This document shows positions 1-12,435 of a DNA stretch of 64,000 bases, one piece after another (position 1 is the first letter of the stretch; each line of letters opens with the position of its first letter). The DNA is from Petrolisthes cinctipes (Eukaryota; Arthropoda; Malacostraca; Decapoda; Porcellanidae). The DNA is taken from contig JAWQEG010001238.1 of assembly GCA_033782935.1 (NCBI GenBank), positions 1-64,000 on the forward strand. The letters run 5' to 3'. Under the pieces are notes generated by a model. It did not search any database, was not told the DNA's origin, and saw only the letters and a list, made by a program, of their open reading frames with translations. The position numbers and the translations under genes were made by a program.

Positions 1-37
1 ACGATGATGGTGTGGTACGGGTAGGTACAATGACTCC

Positions 38-310
38 TTAGACACAATACAGAGCCATCGTTCCGGTACCAATACTGTCGTCAACACCATGTACAGTGTA
101 TACAACGTTCTTGAATATGACCCACGGTGCTTCAGTACATGGGTGACCTAAAATCGAGAACACTGTGCAGTTTATCCTTGAAATAGAGACCACGACGAGC
201 TCTGGCAACTCCTTCAATTGTAAACACCCAAAGAATAACAACAACACATACCAGCAAAAGAATAACGCGGTTGTTGAACTACAAGATTTCCACCTGGACC
301 ACCCCCTCAC
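38..310 (-). other. Possible exon or pseudogene with a membrane segment
   Basis: An open stretch of 90 codons starts with a basic segment, then about 20 hydrophobic residues (FFCWYVLLLFFG), then a mixed region ending YTVHGVDDSIGTGTMALYCV before a stop. This resembles the start of a signal-anchored protein. A second frame over the same bases also reads as a membrane segment, so a frameshifted relic is possible. No partner exon was found and no family is recognised. Low confidence. Confidence 0.15.
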
Positions 311-729
311 TTGGCTTGGCTAACGTGGCAACAGCGCTTCGCTTGTGTGAGCTCCTGTGCATATACAAGACAATATTTCGAATCGGCGAAGCTTTATCTT
401 CAGTATTCGGGTCGGAGAAAGGGGGAGTGGGGGGGGGGACAGACGGCTTGGTGGGTGGAAGGAGGGGTTGTGGTGCAGAGAAGAGGAGTCACATGTGCTA
501 ATGCAACATTACAGCCATTCTAATATATTTATTAACATATCAGTAATGTGTTATCCTCCAAGTAATACAAAATTTATTTACATATATTCATTTTTGTAGA
601 CACCTGACAACAAACTTGGACACCAAACATAGTTTACTTCATCTCTCATTACGGACAACAAGCAACCTGCTCCGTAAAGGGTCAAAGTTATAATGCTTTT
701 CAGGGTCCCTTTGATGTAGTCAGAAAATT

Positions 730-832
730 GGAGGTTAGCGAGTTCTTCAAATATTGCCACGAAACACCACCTACAACAGTATATGGAAGGAGCTTGTTTC
801 GTGGAATGGTCAGGAGGAATCAGAAGCCTCCA
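730..832. repeat. Palindromic ~100 bp hairpin repeat, copy 1
   Basis: The left arm (GAGTTCTTCAAATATTGCC) and right arm (AGGAGGAATCAGAAGCCTCC) are imperfect reverse complements around a short unpaired centre. This is the most diverged clear copy of a family repeated about thirteen times in the window. Confidence 0.6.
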
Positions 833-929
833 ATTTTCATACACGATCACAGGGTCCTTAATAATTCCCTGAACAAGACAGTAAGAAGTGAGTGAATACC
901 GCGATTATGATACAAAATTTAGACACTTT

Positions 930-1000
930 TTAAATAATAATAATAATAAGAAGAAGAAGAAGAAGAAGAAGAAGAAAAAGACGAGGAAGAAGAAGAAATT
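930..1000. repeat. (AAT)n/(AAG)n microsatellite
   Basis: A short AAT run passes into AAG repeats with scattered changes. The poly-Ser/Tyr reading frame on the - strand is a by-product of the repeat. Confidence 0.9.
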
Positions 1001-1212
1001 ATATTAATCCGGTCATAGGTGGAGAGCACGACGCAATTTTGGTACCGCTTTATAACTTGCAGATTCACGTTTTCGTTAATAAAGGTTGAATGGGAATCGT
1101 CTACAACTCTACACTCACGGGAACCTCCACTAATATTTATGAGTAGATAATAATATACAAAGGATACATCATTACAGTACCTAATTATACTAACGAATAC
1201 ACAGATCAACAT

Positions 1213-1520
1213 GTAGACAGAGGTACGAAAAGGTTGATTACAAACTACACAAACCGATAAAATTTAATGACTATACGTGTATATTAGGTTAAAAGAGATA
1301 CAAACCAATAAATTACTATAATGGATAGGTAGATTACAAACGATAACACCGATAAAGGAATACATGGATAGGTAGATTACAAGAGATAAAACCGACTAAT
1401 GAATGAATATAATGGATACAAGAAATACAATCCAATAAATGAATATAAAGGATACAAGAGATACAAACCAATTATTGACTAAAATAGATACAAGAAATAC
1501 AAACCAATAAATTACTAAAC
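1213..1520. repeat. Degenerate minisatellite
   Basis: Imperfect tandem units of roughly 35-60 bp share the words GATACAAGA, ATACAAACCAATAA and ATGGATA. Unit order and length vary, so it is old. Confidence 0.6.
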
Positions 1521-1679
1521 TCTGTTATTCACACGAGATACACTATATAAGTCTAATCTCATATATTACTTTACCACTCGCTGCCAACACGGTCTAATGG
1601 CTTTATCTATTCCCTCTACTCCACCCTACTACCCCACCCCACCACTATATAACCCCACTGGGAAATAAATACCAGCATG

Positions 1680-1860
1680 GTGTGTGTGTGTGTGTGTGTG
1701 TCGGTCAAAAAGGTGCGTCATTAGGGAGTGAAGAGGGGATGATGAGAACCGCATTAGTGTATTACAGCTCGGCTAATGGTGTGTGTGTTTGATGATCGAC
1801 CATTTTATGTTGATGGTGTGTGTGTGTGTGTGTCTGTGTATGTGTGTGTGTGTGTTATTA
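1680..1860. repeat. Two (TG)n runs
   Basis: TG runs at about 1680-1700 and 1817-1857 lie either side of a short near-duplicate (TTTTATGTTGATGG). No gene was seen between 1500 and 2200. Confidence 0.85.
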
Positions 1861-2204
1861 TAAACCCTTTTTATGTTGATGGATGTTCCCTATTTTCTAT
1901 TTTATTATCAATATATATAATCTTAACTAAACTTTGCATATACAGTATAAAGGAACATGATAATTAATGAGATATTTTTTTCTACCAACTATTTTTTGGA
2001 CACCATAATTGTTCATACATTATCTAAGACACATTTCTTCTATGACATTTCTGTTACCAATGCTGTGTTCCCGAGTTATGACCCCCAATTCTCATTCATA
2101 ATTACAGTGTTGGCTGGGAGATCGGGGTGAGGATAGGTTGGGTGGGGGAGGGGGTGAGTGGGTGATGAAAATGAGAACACACTCGTGATTGATTGTCTTG
2201 AGAG

Positions 2205-2600
2205 AATCACCTAACCTGGTAACTCAACCTAAACTAACCAAATCTAACTTAACCTAAACTAACCAAACCAAATCTAAACTAACCTAACCTTACTTAAACT
2301 AAACTTTACTAATCTAACCTAAACTAACCTAACCAAATCTAAACTAACCTAACCTTACTTAAACTAAACTTAACTAATCTAACCTAAACTAAACTAACCT
2401 AACCATATCTAAACTATCCTAACCTAAACTAACCTGACCTAATCTAACCTTATCTAAACTATTCTAACCTAAAGTAATCTCACCTAACCTTACCTGATCT
2501 AACTTAACCTAACCAAATATAACCTGATCTAACCTAACCTGACCTGATCTAATCTAACCTAACGCAACCTAACCTGATCTAACCTTATATAAAATCATAC
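2205..2600. repeat. Degenerate AACCT repeat (telomere-like words)
   Basis: About 400 bp are built of words such as AACCTAACCTAAACTAACC, that is degenerate AACCT, the complement of the arthropod telomere unit TTAGG. Drift to AAACT and GACCT is heavy, so this is an old interstitial array or a satellite built from similar words, not a chromosome end. Confidence 0.6.
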
Positions 2601-3519
2601 TTTACTCCTTATTCTCGGGCGCCATATGACCTCTCTGTTGCGGCGCCTAATAGCAATCAATCAATCCTTGTTCTCGTGGGCGTTGATAAAAAGCTATAAT
2701 GGTCGAAAAGGACAACCATATTACACACTGACTGACACATTTTATCTATTTACTAAGATTTCCAGCGCGGGGGGGTGGAGGGGGGACGAACTCCATTTTT
2801 CCCGCGCGGGGGCTACGGACCAACGTACTTTCGAAATCAAGATTATTATTTTTTTCTTTTTTAAGGTGTTCCCTTTCCTCTCGTGTGAGCAGGGGAGGGG
2901 ATGGAGTTATATCGGTATAGCGATATATTTACTTTTTAACGCAAAGGCCATAGACGGACAGATCTTAGAATGCAATATGGTCCTTAATTAATTCTACAAT
3001 ACGAAGTTAAATACAATATCCCGAAAAAGCGGCATTAATTAATTGGCATTATTTATGGATTCTGTACGGTATATCGATCGACCATGGTTTCATTTCACCT
3101 AATTCTGAATATGAACAGCTGCATCAATGTTGGTACAGTACATGTGTTACCGGTAAATTATTTATAGAAAACAGAATTTCCATGGTAGAAAACAATATAA
3201 TACGCAATAACTCAACTAGTCTTCATTTTTTCTCCACACATGCTGTAATTTATGATTATTATAATTATATTAATAATAATTATTATTATTATTATTATTG
3301 TCATTCATTCAAGGATTCAGTTCTATTACTATATACAGTTATAGACCAATATCATTACTGGATAATGTAGTTAGCCAAAATAAAAATGAAAAACTATCTA
3401 AAATATGCTTATTAATAATAGGCTATGCATGACATGGAACTAAATAAAATAAAAACAGAAAATCAGGTGAGAATGATTCATTCATTGGAGCTCCACCATG
3501 TAGTCCTATGAGGTTGTAA
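2601..3519. other. No gene seen
   Basis: Unique-looking AT-rich sequence with a GC-rich patch near 2765-2815 and a TTA/AAT run at 3260-3300. A 121-codon open frame at 2626-2991 has no recognisable protein character. Confidence 0.5.
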
Positions 3520-3880
3520 GTGGGCATCACTCGTAGTGTTTACTCCCACTCTACCTGTACCTCATCCTCCACAAGCCCAACCCACACCTGCCTCCATTGA
3601 ATTATGCATCTCTAGTCTCCCTCAGGAACTGCCACCCATCATCCACATTATACCAGCCACGCCAGCCCTCCTCGACATCGCACGCCCTCACCCCGCCCTG
3701 CTACACCTCCGTCCCCACAACAGGAGCGGCGGGACGACGAACCAGTGATGGTCCCTGATGGTTTCACTTCTCGCTCGGGGCGCATTATAAGACGCCCGGC
3801 GAAATATGTATCGGTAGTACACAACACAGACATACACTCACTCCACACGCTCCCGGCCATACACACTCCCTACTATTAAT
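3520..3880 (+). pseudogene. 3' end of a Ty3/gypsy-type pol remnant
   Basis: A Pro-rich stretch is followed, in another frame, by RSGRIIRRPAKYVS at about 3770-3815. A terminal T/S-R-S-G-R-x(n)-R-P-A-R-Y motif after a Pro/Ser-rich tail is typical of the end of Ty3/gypsy integrase polyproteins. The frame is broken, so this is a decayed fragment. The following 400 bp is the expected place for its 3' LTR. Confidence 0.45.
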
Positions 3881-4315
3881 TCACACACACCTGCATTCAC
3901 CCTCCCCCCTAACACTCCACATAGTACCTGTACACCCCTGTCACAGCTTAATCCCCCCTTGGGACTCCGGCACCAGCATCCTTTCCTTGTCCCAGGTATG
4001 ATTCATCTGGGTCACGTGACGACACTACATCCGGGGCTCGTAGACACCTGAATAAAAGGGGCGCGCTATGCCCAGACGACAGACTATCCTGCTAGCCACA
4101 GTACAAGAAGGACCAGCCCTGCTCTCGCCGTCGTCATACACCTGCATACTCACGTGTTCCTGCTTCGATCACACGTGGTGTTCCTGCTCTACACAACTAC
4201 AGACTCTCCACTGCAACTACCGACTCTCCACGACGCTACACGACAGGCTGGCCTTCCTTATACCTACATGTACTGCATTTCCACTAGGTCAAGGGAATCT
4301 ACTTTAATGTAGTAC
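3881..4315 (+). mobile_element. Probable 3' LTR of the gypsy remnant
   Basis: The segment follows the pol tail directly. It has a TATA-like AATAAAAGG near 4051 and a C-rich downstream part, as expected of an LTR with a promoter. No matching second LTR or clean TG/CA ends could be fixed. Confidence 0.35.
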
Positions 4316-5680
4316 AATATTTATTTTATCACATTGTAATGTTTAATTCTTTTATTTCGCCATTATCAGCAAAACTATCAGTGTTATGTGTGATTATCAC
4401 CACCATTTATCTCTAGCACAGAACACTATCATTACCATGAGTATTATGAATTCTGATATTACTAATATTGTTTGTTTGCAACCTAATTACATATAATTAT
4501 TTGAAATTTTCAGCAGGCAATGTACTGTATATTGCTAGGGAAACTTTTCATATGAGAGAGAGAGAGAGAGATGCCACATAGCGCCAATTATACATTTTTT
4601 TTTTTTTTTTTTTATTATCAAGCTAATTTTACATGTATGAATGTTGATAAATTATTAAACGAACAAAATTTTCACTACATGTATACAGTACATGAGGATG
4701 TCAGTTTATGATGATATATTTGGTAGAATAGTTATTCATACATTTCTTAATCCACATTGATGGCAACACTTGATCCTGAGCCAGGTGTAATTAACTGACT
4801 TAGGCTGCTGCACCTTAACTTAGGCTGCACCCACAATTCTTTGCATTTTCATATAGTTGGCTTGATTAATAGTATTTTTCATATATTCCTATTTTATGGC
4901 ATAAAATCAAGGTAGTTAAAGAAAAATTTACTCCCAGTAGTTCCTGATATCCAGCTGATTCACAGCTATCGCACCCACAATTCATGTGGTTGACTTTCAT
5001 ATCTTGATTTATAACAATTTTTAATACTATTTTTTTGGCATACAATCAATCTAAATTTATGCTTATTTATTTTACAGGAATTTCGCATCAAAAATTCCTA
5101 ATATTTTCATACAGTTAGAGAATGTTTCTTAATGATACTATCTATCCTCGTCCACGGATAGAAGAATACTGAGGGGCAGTGAGGGCTCCAGCGACTTTGA
5201 GGCTATCCTGAGTCCTGCCCGTGACGTCATGCGCACATGAGGTGAAAAATGGTACAGACCTGAGCAGACCTGGTATATTCCCTTGACCTTGCATTTCCGT
5301 GTATGACCAATAAACTGTACCGTGTATTCTGGAGTCTGTTCACCCGGGTAGAAACATAAGGGCTTCCTTATCGTTTTAATATCATGTTTATTTAGTAGGC
5401 TATGTAAACATCATCAGTACACAATACTTCGTGCCATGTAGTTAATGAATTATTCAGCAATAAAAAAAAAGGAAAAAAACAACAACACTTGTTTCGGCAT
5501 TTAACGCTTCAGCCAATTACGCTCATCCTTACAAGGGTTATAGGTTCTGAGTGATCCATTAATAAAATACTAGTGTTTACTTTGGAGCGGCTGCCAGATA
5601 TTACCACACACCATCAATTTTGGTTGCAGTCTTTTCTTGTGTAACTGTACCTTGACACTGATGGTGTGGGCATAATATAT
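4316..5680. other. No gene seen; simple repeats
   Basis: AT-rich sequence with short (GA)n at 4553-4571 and poly-T at 4593-4613. A patch at 5150-5360 (GACCAATAAACTGTACCG) looks like the 3' part of an LTR, but no ends were found. Confidence 0.4.
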
Positions 5681-5681
5681 A

Positions 5682-5916
5682 CAGTCGCGGTCAATAATAA
5701 TCATCCACATATGGGTATCTCAAACAATTTACTGTCTAATGTTTTCACGTTCACATATGATGTTATTGTTTTAAGTAGTGCGTAGCTGCTTGTAGTAAAT
5801 TAAAAGATGGTAGTTAACCTATTTATTGTAAAGTTTATCATCTAAGGAACAGAGGGAAGCTGTCAAACTCTTACGTGAGTTACCCCAATATGGATGATTA
5901 TATTTGACCGCGACTG
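5682..5916. mobile_element. Tc1/mariner-type MITE
   Basis: A 235 bp element has inverted ends of about 35 bp, each starting CAGTCGCGGTCAA and continuing ATAATCATCCA. It is flanked on both sides by TA, the mariner target duplication. The interior has no coding capacity. Confidence 0.8.
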
Positions 5917-6064
5917 TATCTTCCTGCCATTTAGGTAAGATATACGTTCCAGCACTACCGTGTGGCACAGTGGCTCAAAAGTTTTTGGAGATGTGGTAAA
6001 CCTGACATTATTTATCTCGAAACAATCCACGTGTATGAGATGGCATAACTTCGATACACTAGGG

Positions 6065-6335
6065 CAGGGGTCTTCATTGTGCGGCTCGCGAGCCAGTGGC
6101 GGCTCGCAATGACCTGATTGGCGGCTCCCAAGAGAGAGAGAGAGAATCATCAGTGATCAGAGAAAAAGTCCAAATTATTAGATATAAATTGCATCACTAT
6201 GCCGTATCAGATGTATCATTTAATAAAATTGCTAATGGGAATAGGCCTATCCATGTGGTTTATGGCTTATGCGGCTCTCACTCTGAATATGTCCTGAACT
6301 TTTGGCTCTCGTGAAAAAATTAGTGAATAACACTG
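6065..6335. mobile_element. hAT-type MITE with 8 bp target duplication
   Basis: A 271 bp element starts CAGGGGTCTTCA and ends TGAATAACACTG, which are imperfect inverted ends. Its flanks are identical 8 bp copies CACTAGGG at 6057-6064 and 6336-6343. End sequence, size and duplication length fit a non-autonomous hAT element. The GCGGCTCGCGAGCC motif just inside the left end is also common in such elements. Confidence 0.85.
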
Positions 6336-6738
6336 CACTAGGGCATGAAGTAAACTTTATTGCTATAGATTTGATTCACAAAATATTATTACAGTGATTT
6401 TTATTTTTTTAATGTTGTATGTATAAAGTAATATATATTTTGTCAATATATAACGTATTTTAACTGACTGCACTGTCCGATCAACAACTACACAGAACAC
6501 TTATTGACTGACGTGGCAATATGATGCGGACACACTGTCCTGATTTAGAGCAATATTGATTGTGGTAGAGCTAAGTGTGTGTGTGTGTGTATGTGCTCAA
6601 AGTAATTGTTCCATCTCGCAGTGTTTATGGTAAGGGGGAGGGAAAGGAAAAGTAAAGAAAGCTCGGTAAGTAAGATGATATGTAGAGAAAAATGGAAATG
6701 TCTTGTGTCAGCAGCAGGTGGGCAAACAGAAAGATGTA

Positions 6739-6834
6739 TACTGATTCCTCCAAACTATTCCAAACAACAGCCCACATTATTTTTGTTAATCTGGTAATGT
6801 TTCCTGGCATACTTTAGAGGATTAAGACACTCCA
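6739..6834. repeat. Palindromic ~100 bp hairpin repeat, copy 2
   Basis: The arms CTGATTCCTCCAAACTATTC and TTCCTGGCATACTTTAGAGG are near reverse complements. Same family as the copies at 43.4, 46.6, 50.8 and 56.3 kb. Confidence 0.75.
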
Positions 6835-7201
6835 ATGTACCAAAAGTTTATTACCTTCTTAATCAGCAAAATGAAGGTTTGAAGAGTTTTTAGGAGATGC
6901 TGAGTCAGACGGAGGGTCAATATGTCTACAGCTGTCCATAAAATATCTGAACAAATATCCTTTAATGAACATATAAAGTTGTTCTGATCATTTATGGACA
7001 CCCCGTGTATATACACTATGGTCCAAGGGGCGTGGCCATGTATGTATGTATGTATTGGCTACTGGTGACGTCGCCAATACTTGTCTATTTACTGACACGA
7101 CGGCACACAAACAGTCCAGCAGTGAGGTGAAGTAGTTGAAGTCGTAGTGAGGTGAAGCAGATGGACAGGTTTGGTATAAGTATAAATATTGCTATCTCTC
7201 T

Positions 7202-7301
<100 letters not shown>

Positions 7302-7319
7302 TCATCACTAAATAAATTC

Positions 7320-7615
7320 AATGTAGATGATCCTGGCCACAGAGATGGAGATACCCAATGTGTTGTTAGTGAGTCATTGAAGTGGTGTAAGTCGGCGCTG
7401 AAGGCGACCCCCTTGTGGAAAGAACTGCAGAAATCTTGTTCTGGGTGCAACGCCAAGGTAACGGTACTGGGAACACAGGTGAAGGACAGTCACTTCAATT
7501 GTGAAAACCGGCAGGACTTGAGAAGGGCAGAAGATAATATTGCTTTTATCTCGGGAAAACAATAATGCCACAGTAAGCGGAAGCCATAGAGAAGTCAAGA
7601 AATTGCTACACTGGA
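7320..7615 (-). pseudogene. Fragment of reverse transcriptase ORF2 (same family as the 15.8 kb element)
   Basis: Base by base this matches 17180-17490 of the complete element with many changes. On the - strand the words [20 protein letters not shown] and [10 protein letters not shown] correspond to PVFTIGGTVIPMCSQYCYL and RLQCRLTPLQ of the intact ORF2, in the region after the YADD motif. Frameshifts and stops make it a dead fragment. It sits between two long TA runs. Confidence 0.85.
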
Positions 7616-7618
7616 CAT

Positions 7619-7746
<128 letters not shown>

Positions 7747-7763
7747 CATCTCTAATTTTACAG

Positions 7764-8692
7764 ATGTTCAAGAGGAATATGGTGGGAGAGACATTTGGAA
7801 AGCAGTTGTTGGAAATGAAGGTGTTTGTGACAATACTAGTAGCACTAATGGTGGTCATTTGGTGTACTATCAATATCTTGCCTTTAAAGTATCATTACAT
7901 TCATCCCATTTCTTATGACAGTATATCGGTCCTCTCAAGTCGCCATAAACTCAATTATTTCTCTAAGCCTTCCACTCCCTATAATATAACTCCATTGTTT
8001 ACCGGTTTTGTTAATATTTCTTCCTCATCATCGTCCACATCTCTTTCACTTTCACCTCACTCTAATATCACTATGCCAACTCGTGTCTCTCACGTACAAG
8101 CAACAATTCATTCTTCAAAAACAAAAGCCGTTTCAAATTCTATTTCCAGTGGCCTCAAGCCACCTCCTCTCTCTTCTCGACTCAAAGTGTCCAGTCGAAT
8201 CTCTCTTCTCACTCTAAAGTCTTTAAAAAAAATGTCTAATATTATCGCTCAGGGCGTGCTTAGTTCACTCTCCACTTCTTCAAAGCAATATCCCTCTTTC
8301 CCTTTAAAATACATTCCATTATCTCGTCTACCAGTTTTCAACAACATCTCTCTACCCACTTACTCGAGTCACTCCACTAACCACAGTTCACCTCCAGTCC
8401 TTCCTTTCCATTCGTTAGCAGTTATTCCCAAGCCCGATAATCATTCCAGTAACTATCTCCCACTGGCAACTTCTCCATCCTTTTTCGCTGCTCCAACTTC
8501 TAACTTCACTCAACCATCCAGCACAGCCGCTGCAGCTTTCTCCTTATATCCATCTGCGCTGGTCAAGCACTGTTACAGCTACAGCGGACTTTCAGCTAAA
8601 AATAACTGCTGTCACACCTTCAACTTTCGAGCTAACAAGTCATCATTACTCCTGCAGTGTTTTATGTCAGCTGCTGCTTCTTCCCAATTCAG
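7764..8692 (+). CDS. SGNH/PC-esterase-like membrane protein, coding exon 1
   Basis: First coding exon of a six-exon + strand gene; about 309 codons. The ATG follows a good acceptor (CTAATTTTACAG) at once, so an untranslated exon probably lies upstream. Near the N-terminus there is a membrane span ([20 protein letters not shown]) with basic residues before it, giving type II topology (Golgi/ER lumen). A long Ser/Thr/Pro/Asn-rich stem follows with several N-x-S/T sites, then a Cys-rich start of the globular domain ([21 protein letters not shown]). The exon ends CAATTCAG before GTATCC, phase 2; the open frame runs on to 8795 but that is intron. The family call rests on exons 2 to 6. Confidence 0.75.
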
Positions 8693-9395
8693 GTATCCCC
8701 TACTAATTTATTTCAGATTTTTTTTTTCTATAATATTTTCTCCTCACTGTTCAAGCATTTATTTTATAATGCGTGGTGAAAAATATAGTCAATAAATAAA
8801 TTTGCTTGAGGCCTTCGCCTGGGAACTATAATAAAAGAATTGGTGGGGTCCAACCTCAAGATCAATATTGTTAGAGGTGCATTGACACACTCGGTTTGAT
8901 GATGGAGATGGAGTTGACATAGTCATTTATTTGAAGAAAAAAAAGCTTGCCCTAGACATGGATAATTCTTTTGAAAGGAGAAGGTGAAAGAAAAGTGTAA
9001 CAGCATTCACGAGTAAATCTGACGAAAAGAAAGGATATTTGAAAAATTTGAAATTTGATATATCTAGTGTTGAGAAGTGCCAACCACAATCTCATAACTC
9101 ACACATTCAAAATAAAGTAAAATACGCTCTGAGTAGCCATATGGTGATTGAAACGTGGATCTTGATTGGCTGAGCCCAGTCGAATGTTACGTTAAGAAAC
9201 AAACGTTTTAATTTTTCCTATTAGCACTGAGATAAGGAGATTACAAAAGAAAATTTTATATAAAGTATATACAGGGTTTTTCAAAACTATACCGACAAAA
9301 TTACAGGTTGAAGTCCTGACATGATATTAAACATATTTCCCTATGTATTTTTCCCAAAAGTAAAAGAGTAATTACAGACATGACAGCCAAATCCA
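8693..9395. other. Intron 1 start; no other feature seen
   Basis: AT-rich intron sequence of the esterase-like gene without recognisable repeats or open frames of note. Confidence 0.4.
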
Positions 9396-10440
9396 TTGGA
9401 TGGGCGAACGATCGAACACTTCAAAATCAAACCCAAACCCCCCCACATCACCCCATATTCTCTCTCGGGTAGGCGAGGGAAGTTGACCGAACTGTCACCC
9501 CACAGACATACGCCTCCTCCCTTCGCCCTCATCATTCCAAGTCGACAACATCTAAATCGGTTGCAGCACCCTCTCAACTCTCTCAAGAAGCAGCTGCTTC
9601 TTACTCTAGTGAGAAGGTTTCGACGTTTTCACTACATAATAGTTTCTCTGTTTTCGAATCTGTATCAGACACTCATTCTGGTGACCCTTCAACTGATGAC
9701 AATTCTCAGGTTTTAACTAAAGGTGTCCATGTGGTAGAGGTTCACGCTGCCACACGCTCTCCAAAAACGAAACCCAAGTCAACTAAATTGCAACAGAGAC
9801 GTCTTCCTGGTTCCCCTGAGACACTTGACTCCATGGACGTTCCTTCTTGCAAAGCAATCGTCTCTGTAGACTCATCCATATTTTCCTCTCAATTTCACCA
9901 GAAGCGTTCTCGTGGCTCTGATGAATCTCTTGATTCAACAGATGTTCCCCTCGCAAGCTTTGTTTGGGAACATCGGAAGGGCTTGAAGTGAATGTGAATG
10001 CCTCGGATATTGTGACTTCAAAATATATAGTTTCTTTTCTGCTTGAGCAGCAGAGTGATTCTTCCACCTGTATTATGGATGTTGATGTATCTGCCTGTGT
10101 CAGTGATACCACTATTCAAGGTCCTTCAGTGGAATTGCCGTGGCTTGCGTGCCTCTTGGGAGGAACTGCGCGTTCTTCTCTCTCGCTTCTCTCCTGCATG
10201 TTTTTCTCTCCAAGAGAAAATACTTGGGGACTACATTCCTGACAGTCCTCCAGTATACTCTGCATTTTATTCCAATTTATTTGAATGGCAGGGTCACCAT
10301 GGTGGCTCTACCATCCTAGTTCGGCGCAATGTTCCATGCACGAGCCTGGAGCTTGACACTCCACTCCAGGCAACACTGTGTGCAGTCTATACCTTCCTCC
10401 CAGTGCTACAGTTGAGAGGGTAGATCTCAACCATCTTGTA
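9396..10440 (+). pseudogene. LINE remnant: ORF1 tail and endonuclease start
   Basis: Upstream is Ser/Pro-rich coding-like sequence in several frames (KRSRGSDESLDSTDV), as at the end of an I/jockey-type ORF1. From about 10100, in frame, FKVLQWNCRGLRASWEEL is the standard opening of the APE-type endonuclease of such LINEs, and CFSLQEKILG carries the catalytic Glu. A glycine-rich middle (HHGGSTILVRRNVP) follows. The frame breaks at about 10423 and the rest of ORF2 is missing. It lies in intron 1 of the esterase-like gene. Confidence 0.75.
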
Positions 10441-10560
10441 CTCGTATCCACCTCAGTTTTGCCTAACGCAGAATTCATCTGGCAGCACTGAACCCCGTCC
10501 CCCATGTCCAGATGTATGATATCCTCTTTTTCCTACCTCACTTTCCTTTCACATTCTCGT
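10432..10560 (+). repeat. Repeat arm R1 (inverted partner at 12.9-13.0 kb)
   Basis: Contains AGAATTCATCTGG and CATGTCCAGATGTATGATAT, both found on the opposite strand at 12905-13020 in the same order. It follows the endonuclease fragment without a gap. Confidence 0.65.
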
Positions 10561-10675
10561 ACGTAGTTATTTACTGTATATACCTTGAAGTAATATTCTA
10601 TGAATATTGTGGTTTATCCATCTATTCAGTCAAACTGTATTTACTGGGAAATTAGAATGATTTTATTGATGAATA

Positions 10676-10871
10676 TTGAGGTTTCCGTTTCCTATCCCTC
10701 TCCTCTCCCTCTCTGTCTCCTGCTCCTTCCCTTTCCCCTCTCTATCTCCTGTGCTACCACCCTCCCTCTCTGTCTCCCTTGCTACCTCCCTCGCTCCCCC
10801 AGCTTGTCACTTCTTGCTCCCTACCTCCCTCCCTCCCTCGATTACTCTCTCTCTCTCTCTCTCTCTCTCTC
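10676..10871. repeat. CT-rich tract ending in (CT)n
   Basis: Irregular CCTCTCCCTC units pass into a pure CT run at 10849-10871. The poly-Leu/Ser/Pro frames here are artefacts of the repeat. Confidence 0.85.
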
Positions 10872-10924
10872 GTGTTGCGTTATTTAGTTGTAATTCCCAT
10901 TCTGAGCACAAAGTTCAGTATTAG

Positions 10925-11940
10925 CCATATTATTTTTTTCACCTAAAAATTAATGAAGCAATTTCAAACCTTTGCAAACACTCGATAACCCTGGTTAAAG
11001 CACATGACCCTTTTTACCATAAACGAATAATTACGAATGTTTACGTTTTTGCATAAAAAATATTTGTTCAACATAGCTGCACAAGTATTACTGTTCCCAT
11101 TTTAGACATTGGTGTGCTCTGGTTTCCTTGAACTTATAGAAATCCAAGGAAAAGATTTTAACATGAGTAAGCACAGAACCATTTATTCTCGGAAATGAGG
11201 TATTAATACATCTGGATCGTTTTCAGATAAGTTAAGCTCCGCCAAGTCGGCGGATAATAATTTTATCGGGCTTATGATCCTACGAATGTGTAGTTCCCTT
11301 GTATTCTATCCCGAAAAAATTTGCTTATTTGGCAAGATATTGACGGCAGCCAAGGACAGAAAACAGTATTACAATGAGTATGAATCCTTTGGCTGCAACC
11401 CTAAAGATTCGAAAGATTCATGCAGCCGAACGAAGTCGAAAACAAATGTGATTCAACCACCTCTCTGGTCAGTCCGTGCCTGTCCACCGTTTCTCCTTAG
11501 CATCATAAAAACAATTTTTTATAAATCAATTGTCAAATTAATGTGTAAAAAAATGTTTGGAACCATCAAAAATAAGTATAAAAACTCAAGATAAAAGTTG
11601 CATTAAAATTAGGAATAACATAGTATTTATACATTTAATTAATAAAAAACAAGAAACATATCATAGCAGTGCCTAACACTATATTCATACCACTGCATTT
11701 CACTACAGCTGTAATAAACTAATACCAGGTCTCCTACAGTATACGGATAAAATAAATTCATAGTTTTAACATCAGTACACGCAATCCAATATGAATAACT
11801 ATATTTGTGAAGGAGCTTCTTTACTCCATTAGCACTTTCTTTCTGAATCAGGAATTAAATTAAATGAATGTTAGCATTATTGGGAATGCAGGGGTGCGGA
11901 CCACTGATTGATTTTGATATTGCGCCGCTCTATAAACAAA
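10925..11940. other. No gene seen in intron 1
   Basis: AT-rich sequence. A 106-codon open frame at 11274-11594 has no recognisable family and no clear splice signals, so it is not called. Confidence 0.4.
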
Positions 11941-11941
11941 A

Positions 11942-11943
<2 letters not shown>

Positions 11944-12031
<88 letters not shown>
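11944..12031. repeat. (GA)n microsatellite
   Basis: About 44 GA units with one interruption. Confidence 0.95.
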
Positions 12032-12435
12032 TGTTTTAATATATTTTACACTGTTATTTGAAAATATTAATGGCCAAGGCTAAAAAGATTCCAACCTATG
12101 GTTAGACTGGAATGATGGAAAGTAGAAGGTCTAGGAGAAATGTGGAGTCCACCCATGTGATAAACAAACTCATTAATTTTCTGATCCATCAGACTCAAAT
12201 ATCACTAAAAAATATAAGTCAGGCAAAAATTATACCTTTAATAAACCAGTAGATACAAGGAAGAAGTTAGGAAACGCTACTCATAGATAAAAGCAATAAA
12301 TACGAAAGAAATTCGAACTCAATACGAGGTAAAATATTTAGAGTATGAGAGTGATTAGGATAGAAGAGAGTGTGAGTAAGTGGAAAGAGGAAGGGAAAAC
12401 CACAGATAGAGAGAGTTAGAGGATAAGTTAAGGGA

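Noticed and set aside
2205..2600. A chromosome end
   Set aside because: The AACCT units are too diverged and sequence continues on both sides with genes and other repeats.
2626..2991. 121-codon frame on +
   Set aside because: No recognisable domain, odd composition, no splice context.
8693..8795. Continuation of the 343-codon frame past exon 1
   Set aside because: A good donor at 8693 joins in phase to exon 2 carrying GDSHVR; the extension is intron.
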